Shown piece after piece: positions 16,494 through 24,656 of a stretch of DNA of 51,831 nt. Source of the DNA: Acidimicrobiia bacterium UBA4744 (lineage in GTDB: Bacteria; Actinomycetota; Acidimicrobiia; Spongiisociales; UBA4744); assembly GCA_002403855.1 (NCBI GenBank), contig DHIO01000019.1, positions 35,050 through 86,880 of the forward strand. The letters are read 5' to 3'. The notes under the pieces are model-generated. The model saw only the letters and a list, made by a program, of their open reading frames with translations. It did no database searches and was not told the origin of the DNA. Positions within the stretch are counted from its first letter, which is position 1, and every line of letters starts with the position of its first letter. A program made the position numbers and the translations under genes.

Positions 16494-17777
16494 CTATTCG
16501 GTCGCCGAACGCACCAGCTCGGCGGCGGTCCGCAACGCAGAGGCCGGGTCGGCAGATCCTTGGTCTATCGCCAAGAACGCATCGGTCAGCGGCCCCCAGG
16601 CGGCTTCCAACTCCGGGAGGTTGGGAAACGGGAGCCCGGCGATTCCGGATTCCAGGAAAGCCAGCAGGTGGGGATCTCCCGGGACCTCGTCAACTGCACT
16701 CCTCAACGCAGAAGGCCGGCCGGTTGCTTCGGAGAGCTGGATCATCATCTCGGGTGTCGCGAGGTGGTCGAGAAGAAACGACATCGCCGTTTCCGGCGAA
16801 TCTGCCAGACCACTGAGGAAGAACCCTTGCGACCCGACCAGCGGCCGGGGTGGGTTGCCGTCCATGAGCGGCAGTTTGGCCACCCCGTAGTTGACGCCTG
16901 CGGCATCCACGGCACCCGTCTGCCAGGGACCCGTCCACATGAAGGGAACGGCGCCCTGATTGAACAGATCGGCCATGGCGGAGTAGTCGACCAGATCGTC
17001 GGCGTATCCATCCTGGTAGAGACCCTGGAGGAATGTCCCTCCGGCGATTGCCCCGGGGGAATCGAGACCCACGTCGGTGAGGTCGTAGGCGCCGTTCTCA
17101 AACCCGAACAGGTACCCGCCGAATCCGGTGAGGAAGGGCAACTGGTGGAGGGGCTCACCGGCGGGAATGGCCAGACAGGGGACGCCGTCCTCCTTCGGGT
17201 ATCCGAGATCGTCACACGTCGTCCGGAGAGCATCGAAGTCGGCCGGGGGTTCTCGAACGAGGTCCTTGTTGTAGAACAGGCCGACTGCTTCGATGACGAA
17301 CGGCATCGCGAAGACGTCCCCCTCAAAGGTGAAGGCATCCAACGCCACCCGGTAGAGCCCGGCCTCCCGCCCCGCGAGATCCAACGGGGCGACGACGCCG
17401 GCTTCTGCCAGCTCCCCCGTACCCTCGTTCGAGTCCATGAACAGATCAGGGCCCTCGCCGGCAGGAGCGGCACTCACCACGGCCCCCCGGATTTCGAAGA
17501 ACGACATGACTTCGACTTCGACGATGGTGTCGGAGGCCTCTTCGAAGCCCTGGGCGGCGGCTTCTACGACGGGAGCACGATCCTCGTCGACCCAGACCAC
17601 CAGCTTCGATTTCTCCACCGGAAGCGTGGTGCTGGTGGTGGGATCTGAAGCGGCCGTGGTAGGAGCCGGCGCGGTGGTCGTCGTCTGGGCAGAATCCTCC
17701 TTCGAGGTGCAGGCGGTCATCGCCAGGACGAAGGCCAGGCCGACCAGTAGGCTCAAGCGCCACTTGGGCACCATCAA
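16494..17777 (-). CDS. ABC transporter substrate-binding lipoprotein (carbohydrate type), second copy
   Basis: A 427-aa binding protein with a lipobox (AMTAC, lipidated Cys near 23), a Thr/Pro/Ser linker to about residue 55, and an extracellular solute-binding domain of the maltose/sugar type (VWVDEDRAPVVEAAAQGFEE, GPDLFMDSNEGTGELAEAG, FNQGAVPFMWTGPWQTGAVD). It clearly resembles the binding protein at 20487-21833 in motif order, so the two look like diverged duplicates. It lies after malG, separated by about 160 bp containing hairpins and a possible TAGAAT -10 box (17819-17824), so it may have its own promoter. The sugar is unknown. Confidence 0.88.
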   Translation of the reverse strand: MMVPKWRLSLLVGLAFVLAMTACTSKEDSAQTTTTAPAPTTAASDPTTSTTLPVEKSKLVVWVDEDRAPVVEAAAQGFEEASDTIVEVEVMSFFEIRGAVVSAAPAGEGPDLFMDSNEGTGELAEAGVVAPLDLAGREAGLYRVALDAFTFEGDVFAMPFVIEAVGLFYNKDLVREPPADFDALRTTCDDLGYPKEDGVPCLAIPAGEPLHQLPFLTGFGGYLFGFENGAYDLTDVGLDSPGAIAGGTFLQGLYQDGYADDLVDYSAMADLFNQGAVPFMWTGPWQTGAVDAAGVNYGVAKLPLMDGNPPRPLVGSQGFFLSGLADSPETAMSFLLDHLATPEMMIQLSEATGRPSALRSAVDEVPGDPHLLAFLESGIAGLPFPNLPELEAAWGPLTDAFLAIDQGSADPASALRTAAELVRSATE

Positions 17778-17880
17778 CAGTCCTTGCCGATAGGGGGATT
17801 TGGACCCGAAACGATGCGATTCTAACGAGCGAAGTCTGAGATCTGCGTTGCGGCACGACTCCTATCGGGCGTCCCAGACC

Positions 17881-17919
17881 CGACGGCCGTCGAGGTGAGC
17901 CCCGGGGTTGCCGTGGGGC
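17881..17919. terminator. Possible terminator or hairpin region after malG
   Basis: A 12-bp perfect palindrome (17881-17892) and an imperfect hairpin with arms GCCCC/GGGGC (17899-17903 and 17915-17919) lie 19-57 nt after the malG stop. No T-run follows, so it would be Rho-dependent or only an mRNA-stabilising structure. Confidence 0.3.
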
Positions 17920-17937
17920 ATCCAGACTGAAGGCCGG

Positions 17938-18858
17938 CTACCCCTTCACCGCTCCCTGGGTGAGGCCCGACACAACGTAGCGCTGCAAGAACTGCCACAG
18001 GACGATGATGGGAATGGCGGCCAACAACGAACCGGCTGCAAAGAGACCCCATCGCTGGCTGAACCGGTCGTTGACGAACTGCCACAAGCCGAGGCCCAAT
18101 GTCCAGTTCTCCTGGTTGCCCAACCCCAGCACGACCCGAACGATCAGGATGTCGTTGATCAGGAATATGAAGCCGAGCAGGAAGACGACCGCCAGGATGG
18201 GCGCCACCAGCGGGAGGATGATCCGCATGAAGATCTGCCCATGGGTAGCGCCGTCGATTCTCGCCGATTCATCGAGGTCCACAGGGATGGTGTCGAAGAA
18301 TCCCTTCATCAACCAGGTGTTGACACCCATCGCCCCACCGAGGTAGATGAGAAACAGCCCGTTCCTGGTCCCCAATCCGATGGCCGGGTACACGTCCTTG
18401 ATCAAGTCCATCATCAGGAAGAGGGCCACAATGGTGAGGATCTGAGGAAACATCTGAATGAGCAGGACCGACAGCAGGCCGGTGCGCCTGCCCCTGAAAC
18501 GCATCCGGGAGAAGGCATAGGCGGCCAGGGCCGCGAGCATCGTGTTGAAGAGAGCGGCTCCGCCGGCGATCAGCATCGTGTTGCGATACCAAGACCAGTA
18601 CGGCACGGTGTTGGACAGTGCCCGGAAGTTGTCGAGGGTCGGCGATTCGGGGATCAACTGCTGGCTGGTGAGGGTCGACCCGACCGGGTTGATGGCCGCG
18701 GAGACGATCCAGACGACCGGGAACAGCGCAAAGACGAGGGCGGCCAGGGCAACCAGATGCCGCCAGCCCAGCTTGCGGAACCAGCCCACAAAGGGGCTCA
18801 TTCCCCCAGCGCGGCGAGTCATCGATTCGGTTCTGCCCGAGGTCTCGGCAATCGCCAT
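17938..18858 (-). CDS. Sugar ABC transporter permease, MalG-like
   Basis: A 306-aa inner-membrane permease with about six helices: ALAALVFALFPVVWIVSAAI near residue 40, then WYRNTMLIAGGAALFNTML, LLIQMFPQILTIVALFLMM and the cytoplasmic EAA loop FDTIPVDLDESARIDGATH that contacts the ATPase. It forms the channel with the MalF-like subunit. Its ATG overlaps the malF stop (ATGA). It is the final gene of the tightly packed binding-protein, malF, malG unit. No ATPase gene is nearby; a shared MsiK-type ATPase encoded elsewhere is likely (inference). Confidence 0.9.
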   Translation of the reverse strand: MAIAETSGRTESMTRRAGGMSPFVGWFRKLGWRHLVALAALVFALFPVVWIVSAAINPVGSTLTSQQLIPESPTLDNFRALSNTVPYWSWYRNTMLIAGGAALFNTMLAALAAYAFSRMRFRGRRTGLLSVLLIQMFPQILTIVALFLMMDLIKDVYPAIGLGTRNGLFLIYLGGAMGVNTWLMKGFFDTIPVDLDESARIDGATHGQIFMRIILPLVAPILAVVFLLGFIFLINDILIVRVVLGLGNQENWTLGLGLWQFVNDRFSQRWGLFAAGSLLAAIPIIVLWQFLQRYVVSGLTQGAVKG

Positions 18859-20468
18859 CAGGTCAAATCCTCCAGAGCTCGAGTGCGACGGAAGCTGAAC
18901 GCCGAAACCCCGGCCACCATGATGAAGATGAGCAGGGCGATCGCCGAGGCCAACCCGAAGTCCTGTCCACGCCCTCCTTCAAATGCCAGTCGGAACGTGT
19001 AACTGATCAGGATATCGGTGTGGCCGGCCGGAGTCTGGGCGCCCTCGATCGGTGGACCACCGGAGTTGAGCAGGTAGATGACGTTGAAATTGTTGAAGTT
19101 GAAGGCGAAGGAAGCGATGAGCAGGGGGGCGAGAGTCACCAGCAGAAGGGGGAACACCACCTGCCGGAACGCCTGACGGGGACTCGCCCCGTCGACATAA
19201 GAGGCTTCTTTCAGTTCATCGGGGATTGCCTGGAGTGCACCGGTGGAGATCAGGAACATGTAGGGAAACCCGAGCCACAAGTTGACCAGGAGTACCGAGA
19301 CTTTGGCCATCCAGGGATCGTTCAACCACGCGATGTTGGCGCCCAGCAGTTCGTTGATCACCCCGAAGTCTTGATTGAGCAATCCTCGCCAGATGAGTGC
19401 CGACATGAAACTGGGCAGGGCGTAGGGGATGATCAGGAGCGACCGGTAGACGCGCCGCCCGCGCAGGGTTGGATGGTTGAGGGTGATCGCCAAGAGGAGT
19501 CCGAGGGCGAAAGTGAGGACCACCGACAGGACTGCAAACACGTAGTTCCACACGAAGACCCGCAGGAAGGGACCACGAATCGCCTCAGAGGTGAGAATCC
19601 TTTTGAAATTGTCGAACCCGACCACGACACTCCATCCGGGGATATCCTCCGGGCTTTCCCCCGCCGCACTGGTGAAATTCCCTTGGACCGGCGTGTACAC
19701 CTCACCGGTCTCGAGGTTGGTGAGGGTGTCGGTCTGGGCGTCGTACTCGTAAAGCCGGTTGTATACCGCCGCCGTCGTCGCCGTGATGGGCCGCACCAGA
19801 CCCAGTTCGCTCGGTATCTCCAAACTCAGGAGCTCGTCTTGACGATCTGAAATCTGACCCAGATTCAGCGCCACGAAGTCGTCCACCGACAACACCTTGC
19901 CGGCGTCGTCGATCACTACCTCACCGGGCGCCAACGCCTCCAGTCCGGCGGCGGTGCCGAAGAAGCGATTCCCCGCCTCATCGGTGAGCAACAGGGCGAG
20001 CTCCCCTTCGCCATCTTCGGAAGCGAGAATGCTCAGCTGGAAGCGCTGCGAACCGGGCACCGACGAGTAGAGGCTCTCGGCGCGTTCGATCGCCTGGTCC
20101 TTGGTCAGGATGTTTCCCGTCCCGAAGTTGGTGAAGGCGATATAGCCGGTATAGACAACCGGGATCACCTGGAAGATCAGGGCGAAGATGGTGCCGGGGA
20201 TGAGGTACTTGGCCGGAACCGTCCGCCGGCTCAGATACACGTAGTCGATGAAGACGGTGGAGACCACAACGGAGGCAACGCCGGGCCACCAACCCTGGTC
20301 CAACATCGCCGGCAAACCGGCAATGGCCAGACCGTTGACGGCCGCCAGAAAAAGGAGCTTGAGAACGAAGGCGGGGGTGAAGGAGAACCGGGGGGAACGT
20401 TCCCCCCGGTTCTCAGCAGAGCCGGGACCGGACGGCGGATCCTCGGTCACGTCGGTCCGGTCCACCAT
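18858..20468 (-). CDS. Sugar ABC transporter permease, MalF-like
   Basis: This 536-aa permease is larger than most MalF homologues of Actinobacteria (about 300 aa). After an N-terminal cytoplasmic tail and two or three helices (residues 30-115) it has an exported insert of about 170 residues (about 120-290), as in enterobacterial MalF. The permease core follows with the EAA loop AIPDELKEASYVDGASPRQ near residue 415. Start GTG or ATG context: ATG 20468 has GAGGAGA about 8 nt upstream. A perfect 32-bp palindrome lies within codons 19-29. The binding-protein gene ends 18 bp upstream, so the two are co-transcribed. Confidence 0.9.
   Translation of the reverse strand: MVDRTDVTEDPPSGPGSAENRGERSPRFSFTPAFVLKLLFLAAVNGLAIAGLPAMLDQGWWPGVASVVVSTVFIDYVYLSRRTVPAKYLIPGTIFALIFQVIPVVYTGYIAFTNFGTGNILTKDQAIERAESLYSSVPGSQRFQLSILASEDGEGELALLLTDEAGNRFFGTAAGLEALAPGEVVIDDAGKVLSVDDFVALNLGQISDRQDELLSLEIPSELGLVRPITATTAAVYNRLYEYDAQTDTLTNLETGEVYTPVQGNFTSAAGESPEDIPGWSVVVGFDNFKRILTSEAIRGPFLRVFVWNYVFAVLSVVLTFALGLLLAITLNHPTLRGRRVYRSLLIIPYALPSFMSALIWRGLLNQDFGVINELLGANIAWLNDPWMAKVSVLLVNLWLGFPYMFLISTGALQAIPDELKEASYVDGASPRQAFRQVVFPLLLVTLAPLLIASFAFNFNNFNVIYLLNSGGPPIEGAQTPAGHTDILISYTFRLAFEGGRGQDFGLASAIALLIFIMVAGVSAFSFRRTRALEDLT
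20383..20414. repeat. Perfect 32-bp palindrome inside the start of the malF-like gene
   Basis: Arms of 16 nt (GAGAACCGGGGGGAAC and its exact complement) meet with no spacer at the centre AACGTT. It lies 72-103 bp beyond the binding-protein stop and inside the malF coding sequence. Its central CG and symmetry resemble a LacI-type operator, but the length suits an RNA hairpin or inverted duplication too. Confidence 0.85.
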
Positions 20469-20486
20469 CTATCCGTCTCCTCGGTT

Positions 20487-21833
20487 TCAACCGGCGACGG
20501 CCGTCCGGATCTGATCTGCTGCATTCCTGAAGGCGGCCTCAGCATCACCACCCTGCAGGATGATCTGGTAAGCATCCGTCCACGGTGTCCACACCGATCC
20601 CATCTCCGGGATGTTGGGGATTCCGATTCCGTCGGCGCCCGAGGCCGCAAAGCCGGCCAGGTTCGGATCGCTGTCGGCGAGCCCGGCCAGCACGCCCTTG
20701 TGCGAAGGCCCACGAGGATCTGCCGCGAAGAACGCCTCCTGCGCCTCCTGAGTTGCCAGGAAGTCGAGGATGAAGGTCTGGGCAATCAGCGGGTTCTCCG
20801 CAAACGAAGAGACCATGATCCCCTGCACACCGATGAACGGCCGAGTGGCACCCCCCAGGACCGGCGGGATGGGCTCAACCACGAAGTTCACATTCTCGAA
20901 GTTGGGAACGGCCCAGGGGCCGGTAACTGCAAACGGTGCCGTACCGTTGCCGAAGCTCTCGAGCATGATGTCGTAGGTCACGTCCCAGTCCATCAAGCCC
21001 GACTCGCCCCATGCCGCGAAGGCCTGAGCTGCCGCCAGGCCCGCCTCGGAGTCGAGGCCGATGTCGGTCAGGTCGTACGAACCGTCCTCTGCCGTTCCGA
21101 AGACATATCCACCAAACGCCGTGAACAGCGGGAAGTTGTGATAGGGAGCTCCTTCGCCCTGCTGGATTGCCAGCGGGACCTCGACTTCACCCGCCTCGAC
21201 TAGTCCCAGCGCGATTTCTTCCAGTTCGTCGAACGTGGCCGGAGCATCCGGTACCAGGTCCGTGTTGCGGATCAAAGCAATGTTCTCAACCGCGTAGGGA
21301 AGCCCGTAGGTCTGGCCGGCGAAGGTAAACGCGTCGATGGCTCCCTGGGCAAAATCATCGGCTACTGCCGTGAGGTCGAGCGGCTCGACGACCCCGTTGG
21401 CCACCAGGCCGCCGAGCACGTCGTTGGCGCTGATGAAGATATCGGGGCCTTCGCCAACCGGAGCCGCCTGGATCACCCTGTCGTCGATCTCCTCGATGGC
21501 CGGGATCTCCTGCACGGCGACGGAGATCCCGTTCTCATCGCCGAACACCCGACCGAACTCCTCGAAGATGGGAGTCCGAGTGTCGTCGGCCCAGATGACG
21601 AGATCCGCATCGGCGCGCGGGATCGCCTCTGTGGTCGTGGTCGTCTCTTCCGGCTCGGTGGTCGTCGTCTCTTCGACGGCCTCCGTGGTCGTTGTAGTTG
21701 CTTCCGTGGTAGTAGTTGTGGCCTCCGTGGTGGTCGTAGTCTCTTCTGCAGCATCGTCGCCGGCACAAGCCGAGGCAACGAGAGCGAGAACGAGAAGCAA
21801 GCCGACCATCAGCCTCCACTGCTTCTTCAACAT
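20487..21833 (-). CDS. ABC transporter substrate-binding lipoprotein (carbohydrate type), first copy
   Basis: A 448-aa binding protein. Its signal peptide ends in the lipobox VASAC (Cys near residue 23). A Thr/Glu linker to about residue 75 precedes the sugar-binding domain (LVIWADDTRTPIFEEFGRVF, GPDIFISANDVLGGLVANG, FGNGTAPFAVTGPWAVPNF). It would deliver a sugar or oligosaccharide to the MalF/MalG pair. ATG 21833 is chosen because AAGGAGGA lies 9-10 nt upstream and the signal peptide begins there; the frame is open for 54 more codons. It heads the transporter operon. The transported sugar cannot be named from sequence. Confidence 0.92.
   Translation of the reverse strand: MLKKQWRLMVGLLLVLALVASACAGDDAAEETTTTTEATTTTTEATTTTTEAVEETTTTEPEETTTTTEAIPRADADLVIWADDTRTPIFEEFGRVFGDENGISVAVQEIPAIEEIDDRVIQAAPVGEGPDIFISANDVLGGLVANGVVEPLDLTAVADDFAQGAIDAFTFAGQTYGLPYAVENIALIRNTDLVPDAPATFDELEEIALGLVEAGEVEVPLAIQQGEGAPYHNFPLFTAFGGYVFGTAEDGSYDLTDIGLDSEAGLAAAQAFAAWGESGLMDWDVTYDIMLESFGNGTAPFAVTGPWAVPNFENVNFVVEPIPPVLGGATRPFIGVQGIMVSSFAENPLIAQTFILDFLATQEAQEAFFAADPRGPSHKGVLAGLADSDPNLAGFAASGADGIGIPNIPEMGSVWTPWTDAYQIILQGGDAEAAFRNAADQIRTAVAG
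21640..21745 (-). repeat. Low-complexity Thr-codon repeat in the binding-protein linker
   Basis: Repeats of about 21 nt encoding EATTTTT-like units form the linker after the lipobox. The DNA repetition follows from the codon use of the linker, and copy number could vary between strains by slippage. Confidence 0.6.
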
Positions 21834-21991
21834 TGTCGAATGTCCTCCTTGAAAGGGACCGGCGCCGAGAACGTTCGTCGTCGAACGGGCACCGATGACG
21901 GGAGGAGGGTAGCGGCCTGGAGTATCCGCGCCAACCATGGGAAGGGTCCAGAAAGGCAGATCACCGCTCTTGGCCAGAAACCCGAAGAGCT

Positions 21992-22327
21992 TCAACTCTC
22001 GGAGTCGTCCTCCGACGCTTCCTCTTGCGCTCGCAGCTGCTCTGCCACCCGCAGAGCATCGGCCCGATCCCCTTCCGAAATCTCGGCCCGGTCGGTGAGA
22101 AGGGTCACCTGGTTGTTGAGCACCTGGAGGAATCCGCCGTGGGTACCGATCGTCACCTTTTCATTGCCACTCTCGACCACGACCACCCCGGTGGCCAGGG
22201 CGGCCATCAACGGTTCATGACCGGCCAGGATGCCGATCTCCCCTTCGGTGGTGCGAGCGACCACGAACTCGGCCTCCCCGGACCACACCACCGCCTCGGG
22301 AGCAACGATGTCGACCCGGAAGCCCAC
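21992..22327 (-). CDS. atpC: ATP synthase epsilon subunit
   Basis: The 111-aa subunit is mostly the N-terminal beta domain (FRVDIVAPEAVVWSGEAEFV, GEIGILAGHEPLMAAL, GGFLQVLNNQVTLLTDRAE). The C-terminal helical part is short, about 25 acidic residues, so the two-helix inhibitory arm seen in many bacteria is reduced. It links F1 to the c-ring. The GTG start overlaps the atpD stop by one base. It is the last gene of the atp operon. Confidence 0.92.
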   Translation of the reverse strand: MGFRVDIVAPEAVVWSGEAEFVVARTTEGEIGILAGHEPLMAALATGVVVVESGNEKVTIGTHGGFLQVLNNQVTLLTDRAEISEGDRADALRVAEQLRAQEEASEDDSES

Positions 22328-23754
22328 TACACGCCCGCCGTCTCAATCGTCTTCGCCTTGGCGACCACGTCCTCGGCGCCGCCGACCATGTAGAACGCCT
22401 GCTCCGGGTGTTGATCCATCTCACCCTCGAGCACCATCTTGAACGAGCGAATGGTCTCCTCGATCGGGGTGTACACCCCCGCCTGGCCGGTGAATTGCTC
22501 TGCGACGAACATCGGCTGGGCCAGGAAACGCTGGATCCGCCGAGCCCGACTGACCAGCAGCTTGTCCTCCTCCGAGAGCTCGTCGATGCCGAGGATGGCG
22601 ATGATGTCCTGCAGGTCCTTGTACCGCTGCAGCACCTGCTGAACGTTGGTGGCAACGTCGTAGTGCTCCTCACCCACGATCTGGGGGTCGAGCGCCCGGC
22701 TGGTCGAGTCGAGTGGATCCACCGCCGGGTAGATGCCCAGCGCGGTGAGCGGCCGGCTCAACACTGTGGTGGCATCGAGGTGGGCAAACGCGGTGTGGGG
22801 AGCCGGGTCGGTGATGTCGTCGGCCGGCACGTAGATCGCCTGCAGCGAGGTGATCGAACGGCCCTTCAACGACGTGATCCGCTCCTGGAGGAACCCCATC
22901 TCTCCGGCCAGGGTCGGCTGATACCCGACCGCCGACGGCATCCGGCCCAGCAAGGTAGAAACCTCCGAGCCGGCCTGCGTGAACCGGAAGATGTTGTCGA
23001 TGAACAACAGCACGTCCTGGTTCTGTACGTCCCGGAAATACTCGGCCATGGTCAGCGCCGAGAGTCCCACGCGCAGACGGACCCCCGGCGGTTCGTCCAT
23101 CTGTCCGAACACCAGCGCCGCTTTGTCGATGACGCCCGAATCCTTCATCTCCAGGAAGAGGTCGTTGCCCTCGCGGGTCCGTTCACCGACGCCGGCAAAC
23201 ACCGAGACCCCACCGTGCTGTGTGGCGACCCGATTGATCATCTCCTGGATCAGGACCGTCTTGCCAACCCCGGCGCCGCCGAACAGCCCGATCTTTCCCC
23301 CCTGGAGGTACGGGCAGAGAAGATCGAGCACTTTGATCCCGGTTTCGAACACCACACGCTGCGCCTCTACATCCTCGAAGGGCGGGGGCTGGCGATGGAT
23401 CGGCCAGCTCTCACCTTCCTCGATCTGATCCTCTCCCACGTCGAGCGGAGCCCCCCAGACGTTGAAGATGTGTCCCAGGGTTCGGTCGCCTACGGGAACG
23501 GAGATGGGCGCGCCGGTATTGCGCACCTCAGTGCCCCGCACGAGGCCATCGGTCGGCGCCATCGCCACCGCCCGGACCCGGCTGGTGCCCAGGTGCTGAG
23601 CGGTCTCGGCAACGACCGTGCGAGTCTGTCCGGCCACGGTCAGATCGACTTCGAGTGCATGCAGAATCTCCGGAAGCCCCTCGGGGGGAAACTCGACATC
23701 GATCACCGGTCCGGCCACCTTCGTGATACGTCCTACGCTCTCTACTTCTGCCAC
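22327..23754 (-). CDS. atpD: ATP synthase beta subunit
   Basis: The catalytic subunit (475 aa) has the Walker A GGAGVGKTVLI near residue 155, the ALVFGQMDEPPGVRLRVGLS segment, Walker B in VLLFIDNIFRFTQAGSEVS and the C-terminal DELSEEDKLLVSRARRIQRF. These are standard for F1 beta. GTG 23754 follows AAGGAGA; the product then starts MAEVESVGRITKV as usual. It lies 13 bp after atpG. Confidence 0.97.
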   Translation of the reverse strand: MAEVESVGRITKVAGPVIDVEFPPEGLPEILHALEVDLTVAGQTRTVVAETAQHLGTSRVRAVAMAPTDGLVRGTEVRNTGAPISVPVGDRTLGHIFNVWGAPLDVGEDQIEEGESWPIHRQPPPFEDVEAQRVVFETGIKVLDLLCPYLQGGKIGLFGGAGVGKTVLIQEMINRVATQHGGVSVFAGVGERTREGNDLFLEMKDSGVIDKAALVFGQMDEPPGVRLRVGLSALTMAEYFRDVQNQDVLLFIDNIFRFTQAGSEVSTLLGRMPSAVGYQPTLAGEMGFLQERITSLKGRSITSLQAIYVPADDITDPAPHTAFAHLDATTVLSRPLTALGIYPAVDPLDSTSRALDPQIVGEEHYDVATNVQQVLQRYKDLQDIIAILGIDELSEEDKLLVSRARRIQRFLAQPMFVAEQFTGQAGVYTPIEETIRSFKMVLEGEMDQHPEQAFYMVGGAEDVVAKAKTIETAGV

Positions 23755-23767
23755 GCGTGGTTCTCCT

Positions 23768-24652
23768 TCATGACTTCTGTTGGGCGAGCGCTTCGGCGCC
23801 GCCGACGATTTCCGAGATCTCGGTGGTTATCTCTGCCTGCCGGGCCCGGTTGGCGATCCGGGTGAGCACGCGAATCAACTCCTCGGCGTTTTCCGTGGCT
23901 GCTTTCATGGCCCGGCGGCGGGCCGAATGCTCGGAGGCCGATGCCTCGAGCAACATGCTGAACACGGTCGATTCAACGTAGCGCGGCAGCAGGCGGTCGA
24001 GAATCTGAGCCGGTGAGGGCTCATAGGAATAGTCGACCGTGGTGGGGACTTCGCCTTCCGCGGCGGGCGGGGCGATCGGCAACAGTTGGAACTGAACCGG
24101 AATCTGGGTCAGGGCCGACTGGAATCGGGTGTAGAAGGCATCAACCGAGTCGACGGTTCCCGTGGCGTAGGCGCCCATCAGCGTGGCGGCAATCGCCCGG
24201 GCATCCCCGTAGCCGGGTGTGTCGGTCACGCCCAGAAACGAGCGCTCGATGTGGTACTTTCGATACTGGAAGTATGTCTGCGCCTTCTTGCCCACCACCA
24301 GAAGCCGGGTGGGCGTCCCGGCGTGTTCGAGGTCCACGATCCGCCGTTCGGCTTCCCGAATGATGGTTGAGGCGTAGGCACCGGCCAACCCGCGGTCGGA
24401 GGCAACCACCAGAACACCGGCTCGTTCGACCGGCCGCTGCTCCAGCAACATGTGGGAGGCTCCTCCCGAGGCGACAGCCACATTGCGGATCACATCAACG
24501 AGCTTGGCCGAGTAGGGCTTGGAAGCCTCGACCCGGGCGGTTGCCCGCGGGATACGCGACGCCGCAATGAGTTCCATGGCGCGGGTGATCTTCATCGTCG
24601 ATTGGACGGACTTGATCCGCCGCCTGGTATCTCGAAGCTCGGCGCTCGCCAC
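23768..24652 (-). CDS. atpG: ATP synthase gamma subunit
   Basis: The 294-aa central stalk subunit has the conserved N-terminal coil RRRIKSVQSTMKITRAMELIA and the C-terminal coil ATENAEELIRVLTRIANRARQAEITTEI, which together form the rotor shaft. GTG 24652 begins exactly at the family start, 4 bp after the atpA stop. The longer open frame upstream is antisense-like within atpA and is rejected. Confidence 0.95.
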   Translation of the reverse strand: MASAELRDTRRRIKSVQSTMKITRAMELIAASRIPRATARVEASKPYSAKLVDVIRNVAVASGGASHMLLEQRPVERAGVLVVASDRGLAGAYASTIIREAERRIVDLEHAGTPTRLLVVGKKAQTYFQYRKYHIERSFLGVTDTPGYGDARAIAATLMGAYATGTVDSVDAFYTRFQSALTQIPVQFQLLPIAPPAAEGEVPTTVDYSYEPSPAQILDRLLPRYVESTVFSMLLEASASEHSARRRAMKAATENAEELIRVLTRIANRARQAEITTEISEIVGGAEALAQQKS

Positions 24653-24656
24653 TGAT

